The notes beneath the pieces are model-generated. The model was not told where the DNA came from and made no database searches. It saw nothing but the letters and a program-made list of their open reading frames with translations. A DNA stretch of 64,000 bases from assembly GCF_001427605.1 (NCBI RefSeq), contig NZ_LMGZ01000020.1, forward strand, positions 102,519-166,518. Reading direction: 5' to 3'. The stretch comes from Devosia sp. Root635. GTDB taxonomy: Bacteria > Pseudomonadota > Alphaproteobacteria > Rhizobiales > Devosiaceae. The translations under genes were made by a program, and so were the position numbers. Positions 1-9,153 of the stretch are shown here, in pieces (positions within the stretch are counted from its first letter, which is position 1; the number at the start of each line of letters is the position of its first letter).

Positions 1-99
1 GTTCGTCGTGCAAACGGCACTGGAAATACAGGCCGCATAGGGCCAAACATCAACCTAAGGACTCTCCTCAAAACCGGAGGGAACTTGGGGCTCAGGTCA
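1..99 (+). mobile_element. Right end of an IS3-family (IS407-group) element
   Basis: Bases 1-81 are identical to 23299-23379 in the second IS copy. They contain the last codons of the IS3 OrfB transposase (stop at 38-40). Bases 59-99 form the right inverted repeat. Its reverse complement begins TGACCTGAGCCCC and closely matches the left inverted repeat of the other copy at 21762-21802. The element lies on the plus strand and its body is outside the window. It directly abuts a truncated mmsA gene, so insertion or an adjacent deletion removed the 5' part of that gene. Confidence 0.8.
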
Positions 100-425
100 G
101 CTCGAGTTGACGATGAACAATCCTTATGGGAACGGCACCGCCATTTTTACGCGCGATGGAGATATCGCCCGCAATTTCGCCTCGCGGGTAAATGTGGGTG
201 GGCGTGAACGTCCCGGTGCCGCTGCCGCTGGCCTATCACAGCTTCGGTGGCAGGAAGGCGAGCGCCTTTGGCGATCTCAACCAGCATGGAATGGACTCCA
301 TCAAGTTCTGGACACGCACCAAGACGGTCACGGCCCGCTGGCCAAGCGGCATCAAGGAAGGCGCTGAGTTCCAGATGCCACTTACGGCACCCCAGCTCCA
401 TAGGGGCACGGGCCGGCACAAATAG
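100..425 (+). pseudogene. mmsA: 3' remnant of methylmalonate-semialdehyde dehydrogenase
   Basis: Translation gives the C-terminus of the CoA-acylating methylmalonate/malonate-semialdehyde dehydrogenase family (MmsA/IolA): NPYGNGTAIFTRDGD at about 116-160, then after a frameshift near 189 VGVNVPVPLPLAYHSFGG and DLNQHGMDSIKFWTRTKT. The first roughly 80% of the gene is missing at the IS junction. The reading frame is broken once in the middle and appears altered again at the very end. IolA carries out the last oxidative step of myo-inositol breakdown, so this looks like the lost end of an inositol gene set. A functional copy would have to exist elsewhere in the genome. Confidence 0.88.
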
Positions 426-438
426 ATTTACCACTAAA

Positions 439-462
439 AACGGGCCCTTTCGGGCCCGTTTC
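439..462. terminator. Bidirectional rho-independent terminator
   Basis: A perfect 10-bp stem (AAACGGGCCC / GGGCCCGTTT) encloses a TTTC loop. An A-run on the left gives a U-tract for leftward transcripts. It sits between the convergent mmsA remnant and iolG and would end the long leftward phytase-iol transcript. Confidence 0.85.
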
Positions 463-497
463 CAATCAGCCAGCCGAGTGAGGCGTGACCAGCGGCC

Positions 498-1526
498 CTA
501 AAATACCGACCCGTCTGCCAGGGGGCCAGTGACTTCACTGACTTTCACGGCGCGGCCGTCGCGCACCGAGATCAGGGCAGCATCGGCCAGCGCCAGGGCA
601 ACAAGTCCGTCGATGCCGCTCGGCTGCGCAGGCGCCTTGCTCTGGACGGCATCGATAAAGGCGCTGATCTCGTGGGCATAGGCCTCCGTATAGCGGGTCA
701 TGAAAAAGTCGTGCAGCGGCGGTCGGGTGTAGCCGGAGCCATTGGCGACCTCGATCGATACCGGGCGCTGATTTTCTGCCGATACCGCGCCCTTGGAGCC
801 ATGCACCTCGATGCGCTGGTCGTAGCCATAGCTCGCCCGTCGCGAATTGGAGATGGTTGCATGCCTGCCCGAAGCGGTTGACAGCATCACCGATGCGCTG
901 TCGAAATCCCCGGCTTCCCCGATGGCGGGGTCGACCAGCACCGAGGCCTGAGCGGTGACGGTGTCGATTTCTTCGTCGAGCAGGAAGCGCGCCATGTCGA
1001 AATCATGAATGGTCATGTCGCGGAAAATGCCGCCGGAACGCTTGATATAGTCGACAGAAGGCGCACCGGGATCGCGCGAGACAATGGTTACCATTTCGAT
1101 GGCGCCGATTTCACCATTTTCGATAACCTGCTTGACCGCCATGAAGTGCGGATCAAACCGCCGGTTGAAGCCGACCATCAGCGTGGCGCCCTCGGCATCC
1201 ACCACGGCGAGGCACTGCTTGACCCGCCCCAGATTGAGATCGATGGGCTTTTCACAAAAGATGGCTTTGCCGGCACGTGACAACTGCTCGATCAGATCGG
1301 CGTGGGTATCGGTGGGGGTACAGATAACTACCGCATCGATATCGTCGCCTGAGACGATGTCCTCGGCGCTGCGAACGGCGCAGCCATATTGTGCCGCCAG
1401 ATCCGTGGCCGCCTTGCCGATCGCATCGGCGACTGCCACCAGCTGGGCGGCGGGGTTGGCAAAAATGGCCTTGGCGTGCACTTTGCCGATGCGGCCAGCG
1501 CCCAATAATCCGAAACGTACACTCAT
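498..1526 (-). CDS. iolG: myo-Inositol 2-dehydrogenase
   Basis: This 342-residue Gfo/Idh/MocA oxidoreductase is predicted to oxidise myo-inositol to 2-keto-myo-inositol with NAD+, the first step of the Iol pathway. The N-terminal Rossmann motif GLLGAGRIGK (6-15) and the family EKP signature (92-94) are clear. A GGIFRDMTIHDFD stretch carries the Asp and His expected at the active site. The start at 1526 is preferred to upstream extensions because the dinucleotide fold begins at once and an AAGGGAAG ribosome site precedes it. It is the last gene of the iolCDEBG series, 31 bp after iolB, and ends before a terminator. Other Gfo/Idh substrates are possible, but the context makes inositol by far the likeliest. 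Confidence 0.92.
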   Translation of the reverse strand: MSVRFGLLGAGRIGKVHAKAIFANPAAQLVAVADAIGKAATDLAAQYGCAVRSAEDIVSGDDIDAVVICTPTDTHADLIEQLSRAGKAIFCEKPIDLNLGRVKQCLAVVDAEGATLMVGFNRRFDPHFMAVKQVIENGEIGAIEMVTIVSRDPGAPSVDYIKRSGGIFRDMTIHDFDMARFLLDEEIDTVTAQASVLVDPAIGEAGDFDSASVMLSTASGRHATISNSRRASYGYDQRIEVHGSKGAVSAENQRPVSIEVANGSGYTRPPLHDFFMTRYTEAYAHEISAFIDAVQSKAPAQPSGIDGLVALALADAALISVRDGRAVKVSEVTGPLADGSVF

Positions 1527-1557
1527 CGATTGATCTTCCCTTGAATCGTCATTGTGT

Positions 1558-2358
1558 TCACCCCAACAGCCACTCGTGCTCGGGCGCGTTGTGGAATTTC
1601 CAGATCCGCTGCGGGCCGGCCATGACGTTGAGATAATAGAGGTCGTATCCCGCAACGGTCGCGACGGGGTGATAGCCGCGGGGCACCAGCGTCACGTCGC
1701 CATCTTCTATCACCAGGGCCTCATCGAGGCTGCCGTCGTCGGTATAGACCCGCTGCATGGCAAAACCCTGGGGCGGATTGAGCCGGTGATAGTAGGTCTC
1801 TTCCAGTTGGCTTTCGCGCGGAAGATCGTCCCGGTCATGCTTGTGTGGAGGATAGGAAGACGTGTTTCCCTGAGGGGTGATAACTTCCACCACCAGCAGC
1901 GCGTTGGCGGCGCCGTCGTCCTCGGGCATAATGTTGTTGACGTTGCGGATATTGGCGCTTTTGCCGCGGGTTAGTTGCTTGTGCGTGCCTGGGGCGATGA
2001 CCCTGGCCCTGAAACTGCCGCCTCCCGGTGCGGAGCATACCGCGAGTTCGAGGCCGCTCGTCGCCTCCGCTGTCCAGGCGCTGCCGGCAGGCACATAGAG
2101 AGCCCATGGCGCGCCCTCGAAGGGGCTCATGCGTTCGCCAAGCTCGCCGAAATCCACGCCATCGACTTTGAAGCGCCCCTTGCCGGAAACGAGGACGAGG
2201 CAAAGCTCTCGCTCCCCAGCTTCCCCGGCCGCGCCTTCGCCGCTCTCAAGCCGATGCAGGGCGAAGCCCACATGGGCCCAGCCGGCCGAGGCAGGGGTTA
2301 CGTCATGCACCTTGCCGTTGATCCCTTGCGGGCGGATTCTGAGATCGGTTTTGGACAC
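1558..2358 (-). CDS. iolB: 5-Deoxy-glucuronate isomerase
   Basis: This is a 266-residue IolB-family bicupin. It isomerises 5-deoxy-D-glucuronate to 2-deoxy-5-keto-D-gluconate, after IolD in inositol breakdown. The metal-binding cupin residues are visible in PPHKHD (about 170), the following ESQLEETYYHR stretch and GYHPV (about 230). Length and full-length similarity are those of a normal IolB. It lies 44 bp downstream of iolE and 31 bp upstream of iolG in the same direction, so it is almost certainly cotranscribed. Confidence 0.95.
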   Translation of the reverse strand: MSKTDLRIRPQGINGKVHDVTPASAGWAHVGFALHRLESGEGAAGEAGERELCLVLVSGKGRFKVDGVDFGELGERMSPFEGAPWALYVPAGSAWTAEATSGLELAVCSAPGGGSFRARVIAPGTHKQLTRGKSANIRNVNNIMPEDDGAANALLVVEVITPQGNTSSYPPHKHDRDDLPRESQLEETYYHRLNPPQGFAMQRVYTDDGSLDEALVIEDGDVTLVPRGYHPVATVAGYDLYYLNVMAGPQRIWKFHNAPEHEWLLG

Positions 2359-2402
2359 GGTGTGTCTCCAGTGAGTGGAAGTCCAGTCGCCGGTCGCGGC
2401 GA

Positions 2403-3323
2403 TCAGTGGGTGGGAAAGCCTTGTGTTTCCACCGTGTAGTCTGCAGCGGTCATGACCTGCATCAGCTCGGCATGCCCGACCTGGGCCATGCGCAGGGGTG
2501 GATTGGCGCGCGGATCCTGTTCCGCCTCGACCACAAACCAGCCTTCGTAGCCATAGTCAGCCAAGGCTTGAACAATGGCGCCAAAATCGAGCGAGCCGTC
2601 GCCTGGTACGGTAAAAGCGCCCAGGGCGACTGCATCGAGAAAGCTTTGCTTGCCGCGATCGAGACTTTCGACCACCGAGCGGCGGATATCCCTGACATGC
2701 ACGTGGTTGATCCGCGCGTGATGATTGTCGATGGCGCGCAGCACGTCCCCACCGGCGAAAGCGAGGTGCCCCGCGTCGAGCAGCAGCGGAATGCCGGGGC
2801 CGGAGTGGTTCATGAAGGCGTCGAGTTCGGGTTCGGTCTCCACCACGGCCGCCATGTGATGGTGATAGGACAAAGGCATGCCCTGGTCGGCACACCATTC
2901 CCCAAACCGGGTGACCTTCACCGCATAGGCCTTCATCTCATCGTCGGAAAGCCTGGGCTTGCTCGCGAGCGGCTTTGATCGGTCGCCCTGGATCGAGCGG
3001 CCCACTTCCCCATAGACTATGCAGGGGGCATCTACCGCCTTGAACAGGTCGATCATGGGTTGGATACGATCCTGATTGGCTGAGATATCCTCATCCACCA
3101 GCGTTCCGGAAAACCAGCCGCCGCACAGAGTGACGTCGGCCGCCTTGAGGATGGGCAGCATGATGTCCGGATCATCGGGGAAGCGGCGCCCCTTTTCCAT
3201 GCCCGTAAACCCCGCGGAGCGTGACTGGCGCAGGCATTCCTCCAGCGAAACGTCGTCGCTCAATTCCGCCAGATCGTCGTTCCACCAGGCAATCGGCGAC
3301 ATCCCGAGCTTTGCCTTCATCAT
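2403..3323 (-). CDS. iolE: Inosose dehydratase
   Basis: This 306-residue TIM-barrel protein (xylose-isomerase-like fold) is predicted to dehydrate 2-keto-myo-inositol to the trihydroxycyclohexanedione. Family features include the N-terminal GMSPIAWWNDD, LLLDAGHLAFAGGD with metal-binding Asp/His residues, and INHVHVRDIR near residue 215. The start at 3323 (or the adjacent ATG at 3320) follows a GAGGAG ribosome site. The longer upstream extension lacks family similarity. It lies 25 bp after iolD and 44 bp before iolB. Confidence 0.93.
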   Translation of the reverse strand: MMKAKLGMSPIAWWNDDLAELSDDVSLEECLRQSRSAGFTGMEKGRRFPDDPDIMLPILKAADVTLCGGWFSGTLVDEDISANQDRIQPMIDLFKAVDAPCIVYGEVGRSIQGDRSKPLASKPRLSDDEMKAYAVKVTRFGEWCADQGMPLSYHHHMAAVVETEPELDAFMNHSGPGIPLLLDAGHLAFAGGDVLRAIDNHHARINHVHVRDIRRSVVESLDRGKQSFLDAVALGAFTVPGDGSLDFGAIVQALADYGYEGWFVVEAEQDPRANPPLRMAQVGHAELMQVMTAADYTVETQGFPTH

Positions 3324-3348
3324 CTTTCTCCTCATAGCCTTCGTCAGA

Positions 3349-5193
3349 TCAGCCGATGCGCTGCGCCTGCAGAGCGGCGACATAATTTTGACGAGCTGCA
3401 TTGACTTGCGGACGCTCGCTCACCTCGGGCACGGCGACATCCCACCAATGCCCGCCCGCCTCTGTCGTCGGCAGAGGGTCGGTATCGATGACGATTACAG
3501 TGGTCCGATCGATGTCGGCTGTTTCCGCCAGCGCGGTCTGCAGTTCGGCGATCGAAGCGACCTTGCGGCTGGCCGCTCCCATGGCGGCGGCATGGGCGGC
3601 AAAGTCGATGCCGGGCAAGGTCACGTGGTGCGTATCCTTGAGCAGATTGTTGAAGTTGGCGCCGCCGGTGGCCATCTGCAGGCGGTTGATGCAGCCATAT
3701 CCGGCATTATCGAGCAGGACGATCGTGAGCTTGGCGCCCAGCATGATGGAGCTGGCGATTTCGGAGTTGAGCATCATGTAGCTGCCATCCCCGACCATGA
3801 CGACGACATCGGCTTGAGGGCGTGCCAGCTTGACGCCAAGGCCGCCCGCGATCTCGTATCCCATGGTGGAGAAGCCATATTCCATGTGGTAGCTGCCCGG
3901 TTCGCTTGCCTGCCACAGCTTGTGAAGCTCGCCGGGGAGGCCACCCGCGGCGCAAACCACGGTTGCAGTTGGACGCACCCGTTGCACCGCCCCAATGACA
4001 TGGGCGTCGGAGGGGAGGGGGGCGTTGGCCGCAGCGGTTGCGGCAGCAACAGCCTTGAGCCAGTCGGCTCGGCCGTCATGCGCCTTTTCTGCCCAAGCTG
4101 CGTCAACACTCCACCCTGTCAGAGCGGCCGAAAGGGCCTCCAGCCCAACCCGGACGTCAGCCACCAGCGGCAGACTACCGTGCTTGCCCGCATCGAAGGG
4201 CTGCACGTTGAGCCCGATGATCTTGAAACCTTGGTTCTTGAACAGTGCCCAGGACCCGGTGGTGAAATCCTGGAGGCGCGTGCCGACGGCAAGCACCACA
4301 TCGGCCTCTTCGGCCAGGGCATTTGAGGCCGAGGAGCCAGTCACCCCGACGCTGCCCATGTTCATGGGATGGGAATGGGGCAGGGCGCTCTTGCCGGCCT
4401 GGGTCTCCATCACCGGTATGTTGTGCTCGGTCGCAAACGCGGCGAGAGTTTCCGCAGCCTCTGAGTAAAGCACCCCACCACCGGCAATGATCACAGGTTT
4501 TTTGGCCAGTTTCAGCGCCGCCGCAGCATGGGCGAGCTCATCGGGGTCCGGCATAGGGCGGCGCGGAACCCATATCTTCTCGGAGAAAAAGCTATCAGGA
4601 TAGTCATAGGCTTCGGCTTGCACGTCCTGGCAGAGCGACAATGTCACCGGTCCGCATTCGGCCGGGTCGGTAAGCACCTGCATGGCGCGTCGGAGCGCGG
4701 GTATGATTTGTTCGGGCCGGGTGATCCGGTCGAAATAGCGGCTTACCGGACGAAAGGCGTCATTGGCCGAGACGGTGCCATCGCCCCAGTCTTCCACCTG
4801 TTGCAACACTGGGTCGGGAAGCCGGTTGGCAAAGACGTCGCCCGGCAGCAACAGGACAGGCAGGCGGTTGACGTGTGCCAGCGCCGCCGAAGTGATCATG
4901 TTGAGCGCCCCAGGCCCGATGGAGCTGGTGCAGGCCATGAATCGGCGGCGGAAGCTTGCCTTGGCGAAGGCAACCGCTGCATTGGCCATGCCCTGTTCGG
5001 ATTGGGCGCGATAGGTCGGCAGCTTCTCGCGCACCGCATAGAGCGCCTCGCCCATGCCAGCGACGTTGCCGTGGCCGAAGATGGCGAACATCCCTCCAAA
5101 GATCGGAACCGTTTCGCCATCGATCACCGTTTTTTGGGCTGCCAGGAAGCGGGCGACTGCCTGTGCCATCGTCAGCCGGATCGTTGCGCTCAT
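3349..5193 (-). CDS. iolD: THcHDO hydrolase (ThDP-dependent ring-opening enzyme)
   Basis: This 614-residue thiamine-diphosphate enzyme hydrolyses 3D-(3,5/4)-trihydroxycyclohexane-1,2-dione to 5-deoxyglucuronate. The order is an N-terminal pyrimidine-binding domain, a central domain (VVLAVGTRLQDFTTG) and a C-terminal diphosphate-binding domain. The last has the GDGSYMMLNSE motif and a later Asn (DNAGYG) that bind Mg-ThDP. The ATG at 5193 follows a GGAGAG site at 7-8 bp and is preferred over the ATG at 5217, which abuts the iolC stop without its own ribosome site. It is second in the iolCDEBG series. Confidence 0.95.
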   Translation of the reverse strand: MSATIRLTMAQAVARFLAAQKTVIDGETVPIFGGMFAIFGHGNVAGMGEALYAVREKLPTYRAQSEQGMANAAVAFAKASFRRRFMACTSSIGPGALNMITSAALAHVNRLPVLLLPGDVFANRLPDPVLQQVEDWGDGTVSANDAFRPVSRYFDRITRPEQIIPALRRAMQVLTDPAECGPVTLSLCQDVQAEAYDYPDSFFSEKIWVPRRPMPDPDELAHAAAALKLAKKPVIIAGGGVLYSEAAETLAAFATEHNIPVMETQAGKSALPHSHPMNMGSVGVTGSSASNALAEEADVVLAVGTRLQDFTTGSWALFKNQGFKIIGLNVQPFDAGKHGSLPLVADVRVGLEALSAALTGWSVDAAWAEKAHDGRADWLKAVAAATAAANAPLPSDAHVIGAVQRVRPTATVVCAAGGLPGELHKLWQASEPGSYHMEYGFSTMGYEIAGGLGVKLARPQADVVVMVGDGSYMMLNSEIASSIMLGAKLTIVLLDNAGYGCINRLQMATGGANFNNLLKDTHHVTLPGIDFAAHAAAMGAASRKVASIAELQTALAETADIDRTTVIVIDTDPLPTTEAGGHWWDVAVPEVSERPQVNAARQNYVAALQAQRIG

Positions 5194-5217
5194 TCCAATT
5201 CTCTCCGTACGGGCCAT

Positions 5218-7170
5218 TCAGGCAGCTACTTTTTCACCAAGGCGGAGCCAGATATCGACCAAGGCCCCAAACCGACGCGCCATGTCGTCGATTGCCGCAT
5301 CGTCACCGATCTCGCCAACCAGCCAGCGGCGCGCCGCATCGGCAAAGATCGTGCGTCCAACGGCAAAGCCGCGCACGCTCCGCGACTGCCTGGCCATGCG
5401 GAACCCGGCCTCGAGCTGGTCTTGCGGTGCTTCGAGTCCGAGCAGCACGACACCCCTGCACAAGGGGTCGCGCGCTTCAATTACGCTGTCGATTTGGCCC
5501 CAGGCGGCCGCACTTGGCTGTGCCTCCAGCTTCCACCAATCGGGCTTGATCCCCGCATCATAGACATCCCTCAGCGCCTGCGAGATCGTCTTGTCTCCGA
5601 CCGAACCATGCTTGCTGGCGATGATTTCGACCAGCAGCTCCCGGCCGATGCCGCGCGCGGCATCATAGGCAGACCGCAGCTTGGCGATCTGCTCGGCTTT
5701 GAGCGCGGCTGGGTCATCGGGGTGGTAGAAGCACAACACCTTGATGCAGTGGTCGACCGGCCACTCGACCAGGCGCGAACCCACATCCTGGGTGAATTCA
5801 AACTGGAGGGGACGCGATCCGGGCTGCTCGATCGGCCGGGCCACCCAGAACTGGGGAAGGGTAGCTGCCTTGAACAGCGCATCGCGCCCGTATTTGTCGT
5901 CGAGCAGCATGCCGAACCCAGCCCGGCCATTAGCGATGCGTGCAGCGGCCTCGACCGCCAAGGCCTTGAACCTGGGCAGGCGGGCGAGCTTGTCTCGGTC
6001 ATCACCGGCAAGCTCTTCGAGTTGACTGCGATGATCGATGGCCAGGGCCATCAATTGCGGGATATCGCGGCGGCGCGTCGTTGCCCAATGAAGATGGTTG
6101 AGCGTCGCGTCCTTGCGCAAGGCCCGCTCCGGACTGCCCTGGTCAAGGAAGTGGCTCAATTCCGCCCAGGTGGGATACTCGGGGGCGCAGAGAAGCCGCG
6201 ACACCGCGAAGGCGCCGCAGGCGTTGGCCCAGCTGGCGCAGGTCGCAAGGGGCTTATCCCGCAACCAGCCGCGAAGAAATCCGGACATAAAAGCATCGCC
6301 CGCGCCCAGGACGTTGTAGACCTCGATGGGAAAGCCAGCGCCGACTATGCCCTCTTCCAGTACGTCCGGTATGGGGCCATCATAGACGATGCAACCCATG
6401 GCGCCGCGCTTGAGCACGATCACCGCCGACGAAATTTCCCGGATCGTGCGCAGCGCCGATGCGATGTCCTTCTCGCCCGATGCGATCAAGACCTCCTCCT
6501 CGGTGCCGACGAGAAGGTCGCAATCCGCGAGCACCGATTTGTATATTGTCGACACGATGTCAGACGCGACGTAGCGCTCGAAGCCGGCTTCGTGCCCGCC
6601 CAGCCCCCAAAGATTGGGCCGATAGTCAAGGTCGAACGCGACACGCGTCCCTGCCACCTTGGCTACCAGGATAGCCTTGCGCTGGGCCGCCTCGCTGTGG
6701 GCGCGGGAAAAATGGGTGCCAGTGACGACGATGGCGCGCGCCGAAGCAATGAAGCTCTCGTCGATGTCGCTCTCGTCCAGCGCCATGTCCGCACAGTCGG
6801 TGCGGTAGAAGATCATGGGGGACAGACCTTCGCCCTGCACGGAAAGCAGGACCAGCGCGGTGAGACGATCCGTGTCGGTGTGGACGCCCGCCGTCTCCAC
6901 GCCCTCGCGTCCGAGTTGCTCGCGGATGAAGCGCCCCATCTGCTCGTTACCAACACGAGTGATCAGCGCCGATTTCAGCCCCAGCCGTGCCGTACCCACC
7001 GCGATGTTGGCCGGACAGCCGCCGACTGACTTGGCAAAAGTGCCGATGTCTTCGAGGGGCGTTCCGATCTGCTGACCATAAAGATCGACCGAGGCTCGGC
7101 CGATGGTGATGATATCGAGGTCTTTGTCTCGGGGATTGCGATCCGTATTCATCCAAGCCGGCCTTTTCAT
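5218..7170 (-). CDS. iolC: 5-Dehydro-2-deoxygluconokinase fused to a DUF2090 aldolase-like domain
   Basis: This 650-residue protein has two parts. Residues 20-340 are a PfkB-family kinase (GGCPANIAVGTARLG; catalytic NVLGAGDAFMSGF) expected to phosphorylate 2-deoxy-5-keto-gluconate. Residues 350-645 form a DUF2090 domain of aldolase-like TIM-barrel type (LALDHR-like ALAIDHRSQLEEL, DDKYGRDAL). Such IolC-DUF2090 fusions are known in alphaproteobacteria, and the second domain may act as the aldolase usually called IolJ. No separate iolJ is seen here. It is the first iol gene, 67 bp after the NUDIX gene, with no obvious promoter in that gap. An in-frame ATG at 7152 is an alternative start. Confidence 0.92.
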   Translation of the reverse strand: MKRPAWMNTDRNPRDKDLDIITIGRASVDLYGQQIGTPLEDIGTFAKSVGGCPANIAVGTARLGLKSALITRVGNEQMGRFIREQLGREGVETAGVHTDTDRLTALVLLSVQGEGLSPMIFYRTDCADMALDESDIDESFIASARAIVVTGTHFSRAHSEAAQRKAILVAKVAGTRVAFDLDYRPNLWGLGGHEAGFERYVASDIVSTIYKSVLADCDLLVGTEEEVLIASGEKDIASALRTIREISSAVIVLKRGAMGCIVYDGPIPDVLEEGIVGAGFPIEVYNVLGAGDAFMSGFLRGWLRDKPLATCASWANACGAFAVSRLLCAPEYPTWAELSHFLDQGSPERALRKDATLNHLHWATTRRRDIPQLMALAIDHRSQLEELAGDDRDKLARLPRFKALAVEAAARIANGRAGFGMLLDDKYGRDALFKAATLPQFWVARPIEQPGSRPLQFEFTQDVGSRLVEWPVDHCIKVLCFYHPDDPAALKAEQIAKLRSAYDAARGIGRELLVEIIASKHGSVGDKTISQALRDVYDAGIKPDWWKLEAQPSAAAWGQIDSVIEARDPLCRGVVLLGLEAPQDQLEAGFRMARQSRSVRGFAVGRTIFADAARRWLVGEIGDDAAIDDMARRFGALVDIWLRLGEKVAA

Positions 7171-7237
7171 ATGCTTTGACCGCGCTTCTCGCGCGAGTAG
7201 GAGGGGAAGAGAGTTGCGTCGCCGCCAGCGACAGGCT

Positions 7238-7717
7238 CTAACTTAGAGGCACCCGCCCGGCAGCCAAACCCTGCAACAGTCTGGCGAGATCAGGCTCGAA
7301 GACAATGCTGGCCGCTTCACCCGGGGTGAACCACTTTCTCTGGCGCTGCCCCTTTTCCTTCCACTTGTTCAGTTCTTTGGTGACGTGCAACGCGTAGACC
7401 AGGGTCTGAGCAGGTTTGGACTGTCCGTCGTCAAAGAGCTTGAACGATCGGAACGATCCCATCGGGGCTGCCGACACTGAACCGACGATGCCCGCCTCTT
7501 GCATCGCTTCCACCTGGGCGGCTTCCGGATCAGACCGACCCGCCATCGGCCAGCCCTTGGGAAGCATCCACTTGCCATTCCGGCGCGAGGTGATGAGGAG
7601 CACCAAGACGGCCCCACTTTCGTCTTGGCGCCAAGGCAGCGCCGCCACCTGTTCACAGAGTGGCGACGCCTTTCGGTCGGGCGCTCGCGCCTTTGGCTCA
7701 CGGTTCGACCCGGTCAT
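7238..7717 (-). CDS. NUDIX hydrolase, diphosphoinositol-phosphohydrolase-like
   Basis: This 159-residue single-domain NUDIX protein has the PKGWPMAGRS lead-in typical of the DIPP-like branch (diphosphoinositol polyphosphate phosphohydrolases). The NUDIX helix reads EAAQVEAMQEAGI. The usual Arg of the REXXEE core is Val, and the first Glu of the EE pair is Gln, so metal binding or activity may differ from the family norm. It lies between the phytase gene (49 bp) and iolC (67 bp) in the same direction. A role on inositol pyrophosphates or another phosphorylated intermediate is plausible but inferred from position. A housekeeping NUDIX function cannot be excluded. Confidence 0.82.
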   Translation of the reverse strand: MTGSNREPKARAPDRKASPLCEQVAALPWRQDESGAVLVLLITSRRNGKWMLPKGWPMAGRSDPEAAQVEAMQEAGIVGSVSAAPMGSFRSFKLFDDGQSKPAQTLVYALHVTKELNKWKEKGQRQRKWFTPGEAASIVFEPDLARLLQGLAAGRVPLS

Positions 7718-7766
7718 GGCCGTCTACGGTCACCTGTTGGCGCGATAGGGCTGGCTGTAGACATGC

Positions 7767-9101
7767 CTACTGCCTGGGATCCCAACCACTTGGGGTAACT
7801 TCGAGCGGGGGATCGAAGGAGTTGGCGATCAACGCCCAATCCACCAACTTGAAATTGGTGGCAGCGAATTCCCCGTCCAGATCGTTGAGGTCGCCAGCAT
7901 AACCATCCTGCGTGATGAAGACGCCATTGGGGAAGCCTGGCAGGGCCACCGAGATCACGTCGTCGCCATCGCTCTCCTGAACTGCGTCGATGTCGCCGGC
8001 TGCCGCCACCCTGAACGAGCCGAGAAGGTCGAGCTCCCCCTCGCCGATGTTGAAAACGGCGAAACTGTCGTCATAGGGGACGTCGCTGAACACCGGGGCT
8101 TCGCCGTGGGCGCTGCCCTGGCTGGACGCGAGCAGATAGCGCGCACCACTTTCGGCGTAGTAGATCGAGAGGCCTTCCACGTCGCGGGTGATGACGCTGT
8201 CGGCATTAAAGAAGCTGGAGGACGAGGATCCCCGCGTCGCGTAGGCAAGGACCGGATCGCCGCCAGTAACGGGCACTGTCCAGATGCCGACATCCTCCTG
8301 GCCGGCATAAACCGTACCAGTGGCGCGGTCGATCACCACCCCTTCGAACTGCGGGCTGAAATCGGCCAGCACATCGTCCTCGCTCTCCTTCCAAAGATCC
8401 TGCCCGTCATGCTCGGTTGGAGCGCTGAAGGCGTGATCGAACACGGCCGCGACTGTGCCATTCTCACGCGCTTCCAGCGCGAAGACGCCAACCACCGGCT
8501 GGTGTCGCTGCGTGCCGACCACCCAGGCCTTTTCGGAGGCCTTGTCGTGCCAGGCGGTCAAACCATAAACGGTTGCTTGGTCATCGACAGGATTGTCTTC
8601 CTGAGCGCCATCAGCCGTGGGCCGCCTGGGGAAGGCGCGACCGGCATCTGCTGCGGTGATCTCGGTGAGGGGTGCCTCGCGGTCGGTGCCGATTTGATAG
8701 ATACGGATGATGTCTAGCCCGCGGTCGGCGGCAATGACGAGATCGGCACTGGCGCCATCGCTCAGCGGGAAGCCATAAATGATGTCGACATTGTTGATGC
8801 GACCGTCTTCTTCAGCGGCGATCGCCTGGATAAGCGCGCCATCGAAGCCGTACACCCGGATCCCGCCGGTCTTGACGGCGGTGATGAACAGGCTCTTGGC
8901 GACGTCCTCGGCATTGACATAGATGGCGGGATCGTCGGCGTCGGCATCATCGGCGTCGGTTACCGCCTGGGTCTGCACGCTCGGCGCCACTTCATGGACC
9001 ACGTAGTCCTCAGCGGTGGCCGACACGGCGGGCGTCAGCGCGCAGGCGAGTGCCAGCAGCGCCACATGACTGGTGCCGATCTTCTTATGGAATCGTAACA
9101 A
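7767..9101 (-). CDS. phy: Secreted beta-propeller phytase (3-phytase)
   Basis: This 444-residue protein has a cleavable signal peptide (hydrophobic LLALACALTPAVSATA) followed by a beta-propeller phytase domain. The family signature DADDPAIYVN is present at about mature residue 35, together with the acidic, Ca2+-binding segments expected (DRGLDIIRIY, FEGVVIDRATGTVYAGQEDVGIW). Known enzymes of this family remove alternate phosphates from Ca-phytate outside the cytoplasm and leave inositol trisphosphates. The TTG at 9101 is preferred as start because AGGGAGG lies 8 bp before it. The GTG at 9131 gives an unusual charged leader. A sigma-70-like promoter and a LacI-type operator lie directly upstream. 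It heads a leftward series with NUDIX and iolCDEBG. Confidence 0.9.
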   Translation of the reverse strand: MLRFHKKIGTSHVALLALACALTPAVSATAEDYVVHEVAPSVQTQAVTDADDADADDPAIYVNAEDVAKSLFITAVKTGGIRVYGFDGALIQAIAAEEDGRINNVDIIYGFPLSDGASADLVIAADRGLDIIRIYQIGTDREAPLTEITAADAGRAFPRRPTADGAQEDNPVDDQATVYGLTAWHDKASEKAWVVGTQRHQPVVGVFALEARENGTVAAVFDHAFSAPTEHDGQDLWKESEDDVLADFSPQFEGVVIDRATGTVYAGQEDVGIWTVPVTGGDPVLAYATRGSSSSSFFNADSVITRDVEGLSIYYAESGARYLLASSQGSAHGEAPVFSDVPYDDSFAVFNIGEGELDLLGSFRVAAAGDIDAVQESDGDDVISVALPGFPNGVFITQDGYAGDLNDLDGEFAATNFKLVDWALIANSFDPPLEVTPSGWDPRQ

Positions 9102-9137
9102 TGCACTATCCTCCCTTTTCACGATCCGCACTCTTCA

Positions 9138-9153
9138 GTGCAACCGCGTGCAA
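9138..9153. promoter_or_regulatory. LacI-type operator C (phytase promoter)
   Basis: GTGCAACCGCGTGCAA matches 13 of 16 positions of the perfect palindrome at 20009-20024. It begins at the inner end of the phytase -10 box and covers the expected transcription start. This is the classical position for a repressor site. Confidence 0.72.

Noticed and set aside
4528-7029. An 833-codon open frame on the plus strand opposite iolD/iolC
   Set aside because: It is a high-GC antisense shadow; both minus-strand genes have full family motifs and the plus frame has none.
7171-7237. A LacI-type operator or separate promoter directly before iolC
   Set aside because: No TGCAC-N4-GTGCA motif and no good -35/-10 pair is present; iolC is more simply read from the phytase promoter.
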